This document shows, piece after piece, positions 45,676 to 54,021 of a DNA stretch of 64,000 nucleotides (positions within the stretch are counted from its first letter, which is position 1; each line of letters starts with the position of its first letter). Location: assembly GCF_003316635.1 (NCBI RefSeq), contig NZ_QNQP01000014.1, forward strand, positions 26,109-90,108, given 5' to 3'. The DNA comes from Roseovarius dicentrarchi (GTDB lineage Bacteria > Pseudomonadota > Alphaproteobacteria > Rhodobacterales > Rhodobacteraceae). Below the pieces are notes generated by a model. The model saw nothing but the letters and a program-made list of their open reading frames with translations, was not told the origin of the DNA and did no database searches. The position numbers and the translations under genes were made by a program.

Positions 45676-46866
45676 ATGGATATTCATGAGTATCAGGCCA
45701 AGGAACTGCTGAAGAAATTCGGCGTCAACGTGCCGCGCGGCGGCATCGCCTACAGCCCCGAACAGGCGGTGTACCGCGCGCAGGAACTGTCGGGCGAAAA
45801 ATGCGTCGTCAAGGCACAGATCCACTCGGGCGCCCGCGGCAAGGCCGGCGGCGTGCGGATCTGCAGCAGCGATGACGAGATCGCGGACGCTGCTGCATGG
45901 ATGCTGGGCCGCAAGCTGGTCACGCATCAGACCGGCCCGCAGGGCAAGCTGGTTGGCCGCCTCTACATTGAGGAAGCCACTGACATCGCGCAGGAAATCT
46001 ACCTGGGTTTTGTCATGGACCGCACCGAGGAGCGCGTCGTCGTCGTCGCCTCCGCCCAAGGCGGGATGGAGATCGAGGATATTTCCTCGGACGAGCCGGA
46101 CAGCATCATCCGTTCGGTCGTTGACCCGGCGGTGGGCATGCAGGCCTTTCAGGCGCGCGAAATCGCGTTTCAGCTGGACCTTGACGCCGCGCTGATCCCG
46201 CAGGCGGTCAAGCAGATCATCGGCTGCTACAAGGCGATGGACGAGCTGGACGCGTCGATGCTGGAAATCAACCCGCTGGTCGTCACCGGCGGCGGCGAGA
46301 TTGTCGCGCTCGATGCCAAGCTCAGCTTTGACGATAACGCCCTGTTCCGCCATCCAGAAATCTCGGAGCTGCGCGACAAGAGCCAGGAGGATTCACGCGA
46401 AACCTACGCAGAGGATCGCGGCCTCAGCTATATCGGCCTTGAGGGCGAAATCGGCTGCATCGTCAACGGTGCGGGCCTGGCCATGGCGACGCTGGACATG
46501 ATCAAGATGTCGGGCGGCGAGCCTGCCAACTTCCTCGATGTCGGCGGCGGGGCCAGCCCCGAACGCGTGCTGATGTCGTTCAAGGCGGTCCTGAACGATC
46601 CCAATGTCGAGGCGATTCTGGTCAATATCTTTGCCGGGATCAACCGCTGCGACTGGATCGCCGAAGGCGTGGTGCGCGCGGTGCAGGAGCTGAAGCTGAC
46701 CATGCCGCTGGTCGTGCGCCTGTCGGGCACCAATGTCGAAGAGGGCCGCAAGCTGCTGAACGAAAGCGGGCTGAACATCACCACCGCCGACACGCTGGCC
46801 GAAGCGGCGGACAAGGTCGTTGCCGGCTGGAGAAAAGCATCAACCAAGAACGCGGAGGCAATCTGA
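45676..46866 (+). CDS. mtkA: Malate-CoA ligase beta subunit
   Basis: With MtkB it makes malyl-CoA from malate, CoA and ATP. The 396-residue ATP-grasp protein begins [20 protein letters not shown] like SucC, with [17 protein letters not shown], the [20 protein letters not shown] metal site and [12 protein letters not shown]. It is assigned to malate rather than succinate because it follows mcl and precedes mtkB in a serine-cycle set; SucC and MtkA are hard to tell apart by eye. GAAGGAA precedes the ATG. Its stop overlaps the mtkB start by one base (TGATG). Confidence 0.88.
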   Translation: MDIHEYQAKELLKKFGVNVPRGGIAYSPEQAVYRAQELSGEKCVVKAQIHSGARGKAGGVRICSSDDEIADAAAWMLGRKLVTHQTGPQGKLVGRLYIEEATDIAQEIYLGFVMDRTEERVVVVASAQGGMEIEDISSDEPDSIIRSVVDPAVGMQAFQAREIAFQLDLDAALIPQAVKQIIGCYKAMDELDASMLEINPLVVTGGGEIVALDAKLSFDDNALFRHPEISELRDKSQEDSRETYAEDRGLSYIGLEGEIGCIVNGAGLAMATLDMIKMSGGEPANFLDVGGGASPERVLMSFKAVLNDPNVEAILVNIFAGINRCDWIAEGVVRAVQELKLTMPLVVRLSGTNVEEGRKLLNESGLNITTADTLAEAADKVVAGWRKASTKNAEAI

Positions 46867-47747
46867 TGGCCATCCTGATCGACAAGAACTCCAAGGTGCT
46901 GGTCACCGGCCTGACGGGCCGCATCGGCAGCTTTCACGCGCAGGAAATGCGCGATTACGGCACCAATGTTGTCGGCGGCGTGACCCCCGGCAAGGGCGGC
47001 AGCACCCATAACGGCCTGCCGGTGTTCAACACCGTCAAGGGCGCGGTGGCAGAAACCGGCGCCGATCTGGTCATCGCTTTCGTGCCGCCCCCCTTTGCGG
47101 CGGACAGCATCATGGAAGCGGCCGATGCGGGCATTGCGACCTGCGTGTGCATCGCCGATGGCATCCCCACGCAGGACATGATCCGCGTCAAACGCTACAT
47201 GCGCCGCTACAAGGAAGAAAAGCGGATGCGGCTGATCGGGCCGAACTGTGCCGGGATCATCACCCCCGGTCAGGCCTTTGCCGGGCTGATGCCGCCCGCG
47301 ATCTACCTGCCGGGCCGTGTCGGCATCGTCGGCCGCTCCGGCACGCTGGGCTATGAGGCGGCCAGCCAGATGAAGGCGCTGGGCATCGGCGTCAGCAGCT
47401 CGATCGGCATCGGCGGCGATCCGATCAACGGGTCCAGCTTCCGCGACATTCTGGATCTGTTCGAGAATGATCCCGACACTGACGCCGTCGTCATGGTCGG
47501 CGAAATCGGTGGCCCGCAGGAGGCTGAGGCCGCGGAATATATCCGCGATCACATGACCAAACCCGTTGCGGCCTATGTGGCTGGCCTCTCGGCGCCCAAG
47601 GGGCGGCGCATGGGCCACGCCGGCGCGATTGTGTCGGCCTTCGGCGAGTCGGCGCAGGAAAAGGTGGAAATCCTGTCAGGCGCGGGCGTGACCATCGTCC
47701 CAACGCCATCCGCCTTTGGCGAGACAGTGGAAAAAATGCTGTCCTGA
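46866..47747 (+). CDS. mtkB: Malate-CoA ligase alpha subunit
   Basis: The 293-residue SucD-like subunit binds CoA and carries the phosphorylated His. Marks are KVLVTGLTGRIGSFHAQEMR for CoA binding, VGGVTPGKGGSTHNGLPVFN, LIGPNCAGIITPGQAFAGLM and the active-site RMGHAGAIVSAFGESAQEKV. The start overlaps the mtkA stop by one base. A strong hairpin follows 9 bases after its stop, so it ends the transcription unit. PEP carboxylase, which supplies oxaloacetate in the serine cycle, is not downstream. Confidence 0.9.
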   Translation: MAILIDKNSKVLVTGLTGRIGSFHAQEMRDYGTNVVGGVTPGKGGSTHNGLPVFNTVKGAVAETGADLVIAFVPPPFAADSIMEAADAGIATCVCIADGIPTQDMIRVKRYMRRYKEEKRMRLIGPNCAGIITPGQAFAGLMPPAIYLPGRVGIVGRSGTLGYEAASQMKALGIGVSSSIGIGGDPINGSSFRDILDLFENDPDTDAVVMVGEIGGPQEAEAAEYIRDHMTKPVAAYVAGLSAPKGRRMGHAGAIVSAFGESAQEKVEILSGAGVTIVPTPSAFGETVEKMLS

Positions 47748-47755
47748 CAGTGTTT

Positions 47756-47783
47756 TGGGCGGAACTGTGCCAAGTTCCGCCCA
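47756..47783 (+). terminator. Hairpin after mtkB, end of the serine-cycle unit
   Basis: Perfect 11-bp stem TGGGCGGAACT / AGTTCCGCCCA with a 6-base loop, 9 bases past the mtkB stop. Only a short T-run lies 5' of it and none 3', so it is a strong hairpin of uncertain termination mechanism. Confidence 0.6.
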
Positions 47784-47929
47784 TTGCCTCGGGCCTATAT
47801 TGCCTTTGCCTAAATTTTGTCCCACTTGCACCTCATTCGCGCCGCTGTGCGCCACTATTCTGACGTGGTTCACCGGCGAAGCTGGGCCAGACATCCAGCG
47901 CGCGCGTGTCTTTTTGGAGGAGCATAAAA

Positions 47930-48085
47930 GTGCCCGTCTCGATGCCTACGCCGAAAAAGGCGCAATCACTCAAAACAGCCAGTTCTGCCGAGCCGCAGGC
48001 CGCAAGCAGCGCCCCGCGCAAGGCCAAGAAGGCCAAGCCGCAGACGACCCCGCGCCAGATATTCAAGGATTTCGCCAGCATCTGA
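47930..48085 (+). CDS. 51-residue Lys/Pro-rich small protein, GTG start
   Basis: An excellent ribosome site (TTGGAGGAG) lies 7 bases before the GTG at 47930. The product is basic and low in complexity (TPKKAQSLKTASSAEPQAAS, then APRKAKKAKPQTTPRQ), ending in a distinct RQIFKDFASI. An ATG at 47942 is a possible inner start. There is no membrane or export signal. The basic body could bind nucleic acid, and the IFKDFASI end could be an interaction motif. It lies between the mtkB hairpin and a strong terminator, so it is its own small unit. Function unknown. Confidence 0.6.
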   Translation: MPVSMPTPKKAQSLKTASSAEPQAASSAPRKAKKAKPQTTPRQIFKDFASI

Positions 48086-48125
48086 TCTGTCAGGATCAGG
48101 TCCCGAAAGTCCAATGCCCACAAAA

Positions 48126-48158
48126 CCAAAGGCCGCATCAATCAGATGCGGCCTTTGG
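48126..48158. terminator. Strong hairpin between convergent small gene and ndk
   Basis: A 14-bp perfect stem (CCAAAGGCCGCATC / GATGCGGCCTTTGG) with a 5-base loop. It lies 40 bases after the small gene and 56 bases beyond the ndk stop, and probably acts in both directions. The internal CCAAAGG...CCTTTGG ends supply short A/T runs. Confidence 0.7.
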
Positions 48159-48214
48159 CGCTTTGGATCTATCCGCGGAGGTGTCGGGCGGCCTTGTGGG
48201 CCGCCCTTTACGTC

Positions 48215-48637
48215 TCAGCCGACCAGTTCAAGACCGGCAAAGAAATACGCGATCTCTTCTTTGGCTGTCTCGGGTGCGTCCGAGCCGTGGACCGAGTTTT
48301 CGCCAACGCTTTCGGCGAACTCGGCGCGCACGGTGCCGGGGGCCGCGTCCTTGGGGTTGGTTGCGCCCATGACTTCGCGGTTTTTGGCAATGGCGCCTTC
48401 GCCCTCCAGAACCTGCACGACGACCGGACCGGAGGCCATGAAGTCGCACAGCTCGCCATAGAACGGACGCTCGGCGTGGACTTCATAGAATTTGCCGGCC
48501 TGTGCCGGTGTCAGGTGGATACGCTTCTGCGCGACGATGCGCAGGCCCGCATCCTCGAACTTGGCGTTGATCTTGCCGGTCAGGTTACGCTTGGTTGCGT
48601 CGGGTTTGATGATGCTCAGGGTGCGTTCGGTTGCCAT
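48215..48637 (-). CDS. ndk: Nucleoside diphosphate kinase
   Basis: Ndk moves gamma-phosphate from ATP to other (d)NDPs. The 140-residue product begins [20 protein letters not shown] and has [37 protein letters not shown] and the catalytic His in [13 protein letters not shown]. Length and order of motifs are normal. It is a single leftward gene. Confidence 0.97.
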   Translation of the reverse strand: MATERTLSIIKPDATKRNLTGKINAKFEDAGLRIVAQKRIHLTPAQAGKFYEVHAERPFYGELCDFMASGPVVVQVLEGEGAIAKNREVMGATNPKDAAPGTVRAEFAESVGENSVHGSDAPETAKEEIAYFFAGLELVG

Positions 48638-48813
48638 GGTCAGCCTCTGTGTTCAGTGAATGTTGATATGGCGGCTGCGGTAGCACGCGCGCCCCGTGGA
48701 ATAAAGACCTATTCGGGGTGCGACATCATGGCATCATTCGCCGGCTTCCTATTCCGAGCGTTTTAGTCAGATTAAGTGCACGATCCGACTCAACCCAATC
48801 AGGACATACAAAG

Positions 48814-49095
48814 ATGCATATCAAACCCCTCGTCGCCGACACCGCACTGATTTTTGCCGCCTCTCCGATCTGGGCCGATACAGCGGCCCCGTTGACATAT
48901 GAGCAGTTCGAGGCCGCCGTCCCCCATAGCGACTTGGAGACATGCCCCGAGGCGCTGGCGCAGGACAACGTGTTCTGCCGCGCGACCCTGCGGCACGAGG
49001 AAATCCACGTCTTTGCCTTCAGCGAAGATGGGGATCAGGTGTTTGTCGGCTTCAAAACCTATCCGGCGGACGGCTTGGGCGCCCTTTTGAAGTAA
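48814..49095 (+). CDS. Small secreted protein of unknown function
   Basis: The 93-residue precursor has a signal-like start (MHIKPLVADTALIFAASPIW, cleavage probably after Ala-Asp-Thr-Ala or WA-DT). A small mature domain follows with two Cys (ETCPEALAQDNVFCRATLRH) and HVFAFSEDGDQVFVGFKTYP. The Cys pair could form a disulfide in the periplasm. No family name can be given. It is transcribed alone before the ABC-F gene. Ribosome site (AGGACATACAAAG) is weak. Confidence 0.65.
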   Translation: MHIKPLVADTALIFAASPIWADTAAPLTYEQFEAAVPHSDLETCPEALAQDNVFCRATLRHEEIHVFAFSEDGDQVFVGFKTYPADGLGALLK

Positions 49096-49139
49096 GACCG
49101 GCAGTTGACAAGGGCGGAGCGGCGGGGCATCGCTCCGCC

Positions 49140-50987
49140 ATGCTACGCATTGATGACATATCCTATTCCGTCGCGGGCCGCCCGCTGATCGAAAACGCCT
49201 CCGTCAGTATTCCTGACGGGCACAAGGTTGGCATTGTGGGCCGGAACGGCACCGGCAAAACGACGCTGTTCCGCCTGATCCGGGGCGAATTGGCGCTGGA
49301 GGGTGGCAGCATTACCCTGCCCCAGCGCGCCCGCATCGGCGGCGTGTCGCAGGAGGTGCCCGGCAACGACGTGTCGCTGATCGACACCGTGCTGGCCGCC
49401 GACACCGAACGCGCCGAACTGCTGGCCGAGGCAGAAACCGCGACCGACCCCGCCCGCATTGGCGAGGTGCAGATGCGCCTGTCGGATATCGACGCCTGGG
49501 GCGCCGAGGCGCGCGCGGCGTCCATCCTCAAGGGGCTTGGCTTTGACGACGATGCGCAGCGACAGCCCTGCTCGGCCTTCTCGGGCGGCTGGCGGATGCG
49601 CGTGGCGCTCGCCGCCGTGCTGTTCGCGCAGCCCGACCTGCTGCTGCTGGACGAGCCGACGAACTATCTGGACCTTGAAGGCGCGCTGTGGCTGGAGACT
49701 TATCTGGCGCGCTACCCGCACACCGTGCTGATCGTCAGCCATGACCGCGGGCTGCTGAACCGCGCTGTCGGGTCTATCCTGCATCTGGAAGACAAGAAAC
49801 TGACGCTCTATAACGGCGCCTACGACACGTTTGCCGAAACCCGCGCCGCGCGTCTGGCCGCGCTGGAGTCGGAGGCGAAAAAGCAGGACGCCCGCCGCGC
49901 CCATCTGCAAAGCTTCGTCGATCGCTTCCGCGCCAAGGCATCCAAGGCCGTACAGGCCCAATCGCGCCTGAAAATGATCGCCAAGATGAAGCCGATCACG
50001 ACCCCGCAAGAGGCCGCGCTGAAACGCTTCACCTTCCCCTCGCCCGAGGAATTGTCGCCCCCGATCATTCATATCGAGGGCGGTTCGGTCGGGTATGACG
50101 GCAAGGCGATCCTCCAGCGGCTGAACCTGCGGATTGATCAGGATGACCGCATCGCCCTTCTGGGCAAGAATGGCGAGGGAAAATCAACGCTTTCAAAACT
50201 TCTGGCTGGCAAGCTGGAGGCGATGGGCGGCAAGATGACGACGTCCTCCAAGCTGCGCGTCGGGTTCTTCGCGCAGCATCAGGTCGAGGAGTTGCATGTC
50301 GATGAAACGCCCATCGACCATATCCGCCGCCTGCGCCCCGGCGAGACGCCCTCGCGCCTGCGCGCGCGGCTGGGGGGCTTTGGCATCGGGTCCGAACAGG
50401 CCGAAACGCTGGTGGGCAAGCTGTCGGGCGGGCAAAAGGCGCGGCTGTCACTGATGCTGGCCACCATCGACGCGCCGCATATGCTGATCCTGGACGAGCC
50501 GACGAACCACCTGGACATCGAATCGCGCGAGGCGCTGGTCGAGGCGCTGACCGCCTATAGCGGCGCCGTGATCCTGGTCAGCCACGACATGCACCTGCTG
50601 AGTCTGGTGGCCGACCGGTTGTGGCTGGTCAAGGATGGCCGCGTCGCCCCCTACGAGGGCGATCTGGAAAGCTACCGCACCATGCTGCTGGCCGGTGACA
50701 AACCCGCGCCGAAGGTCAAGGAGCAAAAGCCGAAACGCCCCAGCCGCGATGCGATCACCGCGATAAGGCAAGACGTCAAGAAATGCGAAGAACGCGTTGA
50801 AAAGCTGAACACAATGGCCGACAAGCTGGCCAAGAAGCTGGCCGATCCCGCCATGTATGACGAAGACAACAAGGACGAGGCAACCGTCTGGCAAAAGAAA
50901 TATTCCGAGGTGATGGACGCGCAGGCGCGCGCCGAAACGCTGTGGATGCGCGCACTGGAAAAGCTGGAGCGCGCGGAGGGCGCGTAG
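49140..50987 (+). CDS. ABC-F ATPase (YheS-like)
   Basis: The 615-residue soluble protein has two ABC cassettes. The first has VGRNGTGKTTLFRLIRGE near residue 36, FSGGWRMRVALAAVLFAQPD and LLDEPTNYLDLEG. The second has LLGKNGEGKSTLSKLLAG, KLSGGQKARLSLMLATIDAP and ILDEPTNHLDIESREALVEA. A charged linker of the ABC-F type (AKKQDARRAHLQSFVDRFRA) and a lysine-rich C-terminal coiled coil (KCEERVEKLNTMADKLAKKL) complete it. The missing transmembrane part and linker point to a ribosome-acting translation factor, closest to the YheS subgroup. The ATG at 49140 (MLRIDDISYSV) is the family start. Confidence 0.9.
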   Translation: MLRIDDISYSVAGRPLIENASVSIPDGHKVGIVGRNGTGKTTLFRLIRGELALEGGSITLPQRARIGGVSQEVPGNDVSLIDTVLAADTERAELLAEAETATDPARIGEVQMRLSDIDAWGAEARAASILKGLGFDDDAQRQPCSAFSGGWRMRVALAAVLFAQPDLLLLDEPTNYLDLEGALWLETYLARYPHTVLIVSHDRGLLNRAVGSILHLEDKKLTLYNGAYDTFAETRAARLAALESEAKKQDARRAHLQSFVDRFRAKASKAVQAQSRLKMIAKMKPITTPQEAALKRFTFPSPEELSPPIIHIEGGSVGYDGKAILQRLNLRIDQDDRIALLGKNGEGKSTLSKLLAGKLEAMGGKMTTSSKLRVGFFAQHQVEELHVDETPIDHIRRLRPGETPSRLRARLGGFGIGSEQAETLVGKLSGGQKARLSLMLATIDAPHMLILDEPTNHLDIESREALVEALTAYSGAVILVSHDMHLLSLVADRLWLVKDGRVAPYEGDLESYRTMLLAGDKPAPKVKEQKPKRPSRDAITAIRQDVKKCEERVEKLNTMADKLAKKLADPAMYDEDNKDEATVWQKKYSEVMDAQARAETLWMRALEKLERAEGA

Positions 50988-51030
50988 CCCCGCGATTGAC
51001 ACAGCGCCGCATCGCGCGCCAAGGATAGAC

Positions 51031-51648
51031 ATGGACAGCACCGCCCTTATCACCACCTTTGTCACGCTTTTCATCGTGCTGGACCCGTTCGCGCTGGCGC
51101 CGCTGTTCTTGGCGCTGACGCGGGGGATGAGCCCGGCCATGCGCCGCTCGGTCGCGATCCGGTCCTGCCTGATGGGCACCGCGCTGCTGATCGTGTTCGG
51201 CGCGTTTGGCGAGGCTGTGCTGGGCTTTATCGGTATCTCGATGCCCGCCTTCCGCATCGCGGGCGGCATCCTGCTGTTCCTGACTGCGCTTGATATGCTG
51301 TTCGAGCGGCGCACCAAACGCCGCGAGGATCAGGTGGAGCATGACGATCACGAGGATCCGTCGATCTTCCCGCTCGGCATCCCGCTGATCGCCGGGCCGG
51401 GCGCGATCGCCACCGTGATCCTGCTGACGGGCGAACATCAGGGCCTGAGCGGGCTGACATGGGTGCTGGGCACGATGCTGTTCGTGATGCTGCTGGTGTT
51501 CGTGTCCTTCCTGAGTGCCGGCATGCTTGAGCGGGCCTTGGGCAAGACGGGGATCAGCGTTGTCACCCGCGTTCTGGGCATGCTGCTGGCCGCGCTTGCG
51601 GTTCAGTTCGTGCTGGATGGCCTGCGCGGTTTTGGTCTGGCAGGATAA
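51031..51648 (+). CDS. MarC-family membrane protein
   Basis: The 205-residue protein has six predicted membrane segments and the MarC opening STALITTFVTLFIVLDPFAL followed by APLFLALTRGMSP. FFERRTKRR-like basic loop (LFERRTKRREDQVEHDDHED) and PLGIPLIAGPGAIATVILLT are typical. MarC-type proteins were first linked to antibiotic resistance, but that role was not upheld; transport function is unknown. It follows the ABC-F gene by 43 bases in the same direction. Confidence 0.88.
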   Translation: MDSTALITTFVTLFIVLDPFALAPLFLALTRGMSPAMRRSVAIRSCLMGTALLIVFGAFGEAVLGFIGISMPAFRIAGGILLFLTALDMLFERRTKRREDQVEHDDHEDPSIFPLGIPLIAGPGAIATVILLTGEHQGLSGLTWVLGTMLFVMLLVFVSFLSAGMLERALGKTGISVVTRVLGMLLAALAVQFVLDGLRGFGLAG

Positions 51649-51715
51649 TCACAGCCGTCTGATCTGGCGCCGCGCGGCCCGCGCCCCTATTTATGGACGG
51701 CACAAGGGGCACCCG

Positions 51716-52297
51716 ATGACCGATTTTGATACCGCCAACCTGATTTACCTGATCGTGCTGGGCTGCGCGGTGATGATGTGGTTTTTCGCCGTCAATCGCA
51801 ATTCGATGGGCAAGACGTTGCAACAGGCCGCGATGTGGGGCCTGATTTTCATCGGCGTGATCGCTGCAATCGGCCTGTGGGATGATATCCGCAGCACCGT
51901 CGCCCCCGTCCAATCGGTCAGCCGCGATGGCGCGCGGATCGAATTGCCGCGCGCGCCCGACAGCCATTACTATCTGGACGCGGTGGTAAACGGCGCGCCG
52001 GTGCGCTTTGTCGTTGATACCGGCGCCAGCGATATCGTCCTCAGCCGCGCTGACGCGATCCGGGTGGGCCTGCACCCCGACGGGCTGGCCTTTACCGGGC
52101 AGGCCAACACGGCGAACGGTCTGGTTCGTACCGCGCCCGTGCGGCTGGACAGCTTCGACGTGGGCGGCATCACCGACCGGGGCCTGCGCGCCGTGGTGAA
52201 CGAGGGCGATTTGAATGAATCCCTGCTGGGAATGCGGTATTTGCAGCGGTTTACAAGCGTTCAGATCACAGACGGCAAGCTGGTGCTGGAGCGCTGA
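51716..52297 (+). CDS. Membrane-anchored retropepsin-like aspartic protease
   Basis: The 193-residue protein has two N-terminal hydrophobic segments (about 9-25 and 40-55). A periplasmic clan-AA domain with the catalytic FVVDTGASDIVLS (Asp101-Thr-Gly) follows. One catalytic motif is present, so a homodimer is expected, as in retropepsins. LLGMRYLQRFTSVQITDGKL closes the fold. It matches the TIGR02281-type family of single-domain bacterial aspartic proteases. The physiological substrate is unknown. It starts 67 bases after marC. Confidence 0.86.
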   Translation: MTDFDTANLIYLIVLGCAVMMWFFAVNRNSMGKTLQQAAMWGLIFIGVIAAIGLWDDIRSTVAPVQSVSRDGARIELPRAPDSHYYLDAVVNGAPVRFVVDTGASDIVLSRADAIRVGLHPDGLAFTGQANTANGLVRTAPVRLDSFDVGGITDRGLRAVVNEGDLNESLLGMRYLQRFTSVQITDGKLVLER

Positions 52298-52348
52298 CAG
52301 CCCCGCCCCTCCGGGCGGATGCGCCGCGTCAGACTGCCACAGGCAAGA

Positions 52349-52362
52349 TTGATCAAAATCAA
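52349..52362. promoter_or_regulatory. Perfect FNR/FnrL-type binding site ahead of the DsrE-like gene
   Basis: TTGATCAAAATCAA fits the FNR consensus TTGAT-N4-ATCAA exactly. Its centre is 71 bases before the downstream ATG. A plausible -10-like TGTTACCT (52382-52389) would put a start site near 52396, with the box centre close to -41, the class II position for activation. FnrL responds to loss of oxygen through a [4Fe-4S] cluster. Confidence 0.7.
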
Positions 52363-52426
52363 TGCAATGAATATGTTTGCCTGTTACCTTGCCTTGAGAC
52401 TTATCCCGTTTTCAAGGAGTTATCCC

Positions 52427-52888
52427 ATGCGTATCCTTCCGCTTATCGCCGCTTGCGCCACCGCCGCCGCCATCGCCCTGCCCGCCGTCGCCCAGCAAAA
52501 GAAGACCAACATGCAGCAAGGTCCCGACAAGCTCGTCACCGTCATCACCAGCGAAAACCCCCAGACCCAGCTGATGGGCATGGTGCTGACCATGCAATCG
52601 GTCAAGGCAGGCGCGTCTGCGCATATGCTGCTTTGCGGCCCCGGCGGTGATCTGGCGCTGAAGGATGCGCCCGCGTCGGCCACTGCCGCGCAGCCGCCGA
52701 TGGGTATGAGCCCCCAGGGGCTGATGCAGCAGATCATGCAAGCGGGCGGCAAGGTTGAGGTCTGCGCAATCTACCTGCCTGGCAAAGGCGCCGACGCCGG
52801 CGTTCTGCTGGACGGCATCACCGCAGCGGCCCCCGATGCGATGGCCGCCGCCCTGATGGCGCCGCAGACCCGCGTCCTGTCGTTCTGA
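52427..52888 (+). CDS. Secreted DsrE-like small protein
   Basis: The 153-residue precursor has a Sec signal (MRILPLIAACATAAAIALPA, then VAQ). The mature part shows LVTVITSENPQTQLMGMVLT, AHMLLCGPGGDLALKDAPAS and GGKVEVCAIYLPGKGADAGV, a layout close to periplasmic DsrE-fold proteins with two conserved-looking Cys. DsrE proteins often handle sulfur intermediates. AAGGAG lies 7 bases before the ATG, and a perfect FNR site lies upstream. The rhodanese gene follows 37 bases later, a fitting partner. Confidence 0.7.
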   Translation: MRILPLIAACATAAAIALPAVAQQKKTNMQQGPDKLVTVITSENPQTQLMGMVLTMQSVKAGASAHMLLCGPGGDLALKDAPASATAAQPPMGMSPQGLMQQIMQAGGKVEVCAIYLPGKGADAGVLLDGITAAAPDAMAAALMAPQTRVLSF

Positions 52889-52925
52889 TCGGCCCGGACA
52901 TTCCGCAGACAAGGAGATTTCACGC

Positions 52926-53513
52926 ATGATACGCAAGACAGCCACCGCCGCGATTATCGCGGCGGCTCTTGCCGGGCCGGGCATCGCAGCAGATGCGCCC
53001 GACGATTCCGGCAAGCAGACCGAATGGGGCCTCTACCTGACCGCGAAAGAAGCCTATGAGATGAAGCAGGCCGAGGGCGACAAGGTTCTGTTCGTCGATG
53101 TGCGCGAGCCGATCGAGATGATGTTCACCGGCTCTACCGATGTGGTGGATGTGAACGTGCCGTTCCTCATGGTCGATCCCACCGCATGGCACCCCGAAAA
53201 GCCGGTTCTGGCGATGAATGAAAACCCCGATTTCGCCGCCGGCGTCGCCGCCGCCATGGAGGCGCGCGGTCTGGACAAGGATGCGCCGGTGATCGTCATG
53301 TGCCGCTCGGGCGGAGAGCGCGGCGCGCCGTCGGCCAAGGCGCTGCAGCCGCTGGGGCTGACCCAGGTCTATGTCGTGGTTGACGGGTTCGAGGGCAGCA
53401 CGGTCAAGGACGACCCGCGCGGTCCCTGGCGGCTCAAGAATGGCTGGAAAAACAGTGAGCTGCCCTGGGGTTACGAGATGAACAAGGACAAGATCCCGCT
53501 GCGCGGCGAGTGA
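52926..53513 (+). CDS. Secreted rhodanese-domain protein
   Basis: The 195-residue precursor has a signal peptide (KTATAAIIAAALAGPGIAA) and one rhodanese domain. VLFVDVREPIEMMFTGSTDV is followed by the active-site loop VIVMCRSGGERGAPSAKAL, with the persulfide-forming Cys, and VYVVVDGFEGSTVKDDP. It would move sulfane sulfur in the periplasm. WKNSELPWGYEMNKDKIPLR forms the C-terminus. AAGGAG lies before the ATG. Co-expression with the DsrE-like protein under an FNR-type site suggests sulfur trafficking at low oxygen. Confidence 0.85.
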   Translation: MIRKTATAAIIAAALAGPGIAADAPDDSGKQTEWGLYLTAKEAYEMKQAEGDKVLFVDVREPIEMMFTGSTDVVDVNVPFLMVDPTAWHPEKPVLAMNENPDFAAGVAAAMEARGLDKDAPVIVMCRSGGERGAPSAKALQPLGLTQVYVVVDGFEGSTVKDDPRGPWRLKNGWKNSELPWGYEMNKDKIPLRGE

Positions 53514-53544
53514 TGTCACCGGTCCGGGCGCAGTTCCGGGCGCA

Positions 53545-54021
53545 TCACGGGGAGGCGGCCGTTTTCTCGGCCTTCTTTTCCCAGCGCCCGGAGGCTTCGG
53601 ACCAGTATTGCGCGGCGCAGCCTGCGCCTGTCAGGGTTTTCCACTGCACACGCGCCTGGGCGACCGCAGCCTCGTCATTGCCGTTGAACAGCACGCATAC
53701 CCGGTCGAGGCGCGTCACCTCGGCCGGGTCTACATCTGCGCCATCCACCACCATCAGACAGGTGGCGCCGTTGGGCATGTCCGCCGCCGTCGTCAGCAGG
53801 ATCGGCTGATCGGCCTCATGCGGCTGGCCCGCGCGGCCATGCGGCAGGAACGCATCGTCGCCCCCGGCCAGCCACAGCGCCTCGTCCAGCGCGTCCAGAT
53901 GCGCGGCAGTGCTGCCGCGCACCGCCACGCGCCACCCTGCGCCGCGTGCCTTTTCCAGCAGCATGGGCAGGGTCTGCTCCAACGTCGTGTGCGTCAGGTG
54001 ATAGAAATAGGCTGCGCCCAT
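53545..54021 (-). CDS. holC: DNA polymerase III chi subunit
   Basis: The 158-residue protein matches HolC: MGAAYFYHLTHTTLEQTLPM, LDALDEALWLAGGDDAFLPH, QPILLTTAADMPNGATCLMV, and VCVLFNGNDEAAVAQARVQW. Chi links the clamp loader to SSB. The ATG at 54021 overlaps the pepA stop by one base (TGATG); pepA-holC is a common bacterial pair. No psi subunit is seen. Confidence 0.9.
   Translation of the reverse strand: MGAAYFYHLTHTTLEQTLPMLLEKARGAGWRVAVRGSTAAHLDALDEALWLAGGDDAFLPHGRAGQPHEADQPILLTTAADMPNGATCLMVVDGADVDPAEVTRLDRVCVLFNGNDEAAVAQARVQWKTLTGAGCAAQYWSEASGRWEKKAEKTAASP

Noticed and set aside
47833..48141. Leftward 102-residue frame after mtkB
   Set aside because: It overlaps a rightward small gene that has a much better ribosome site, and it crosses into the terminator hairpin.
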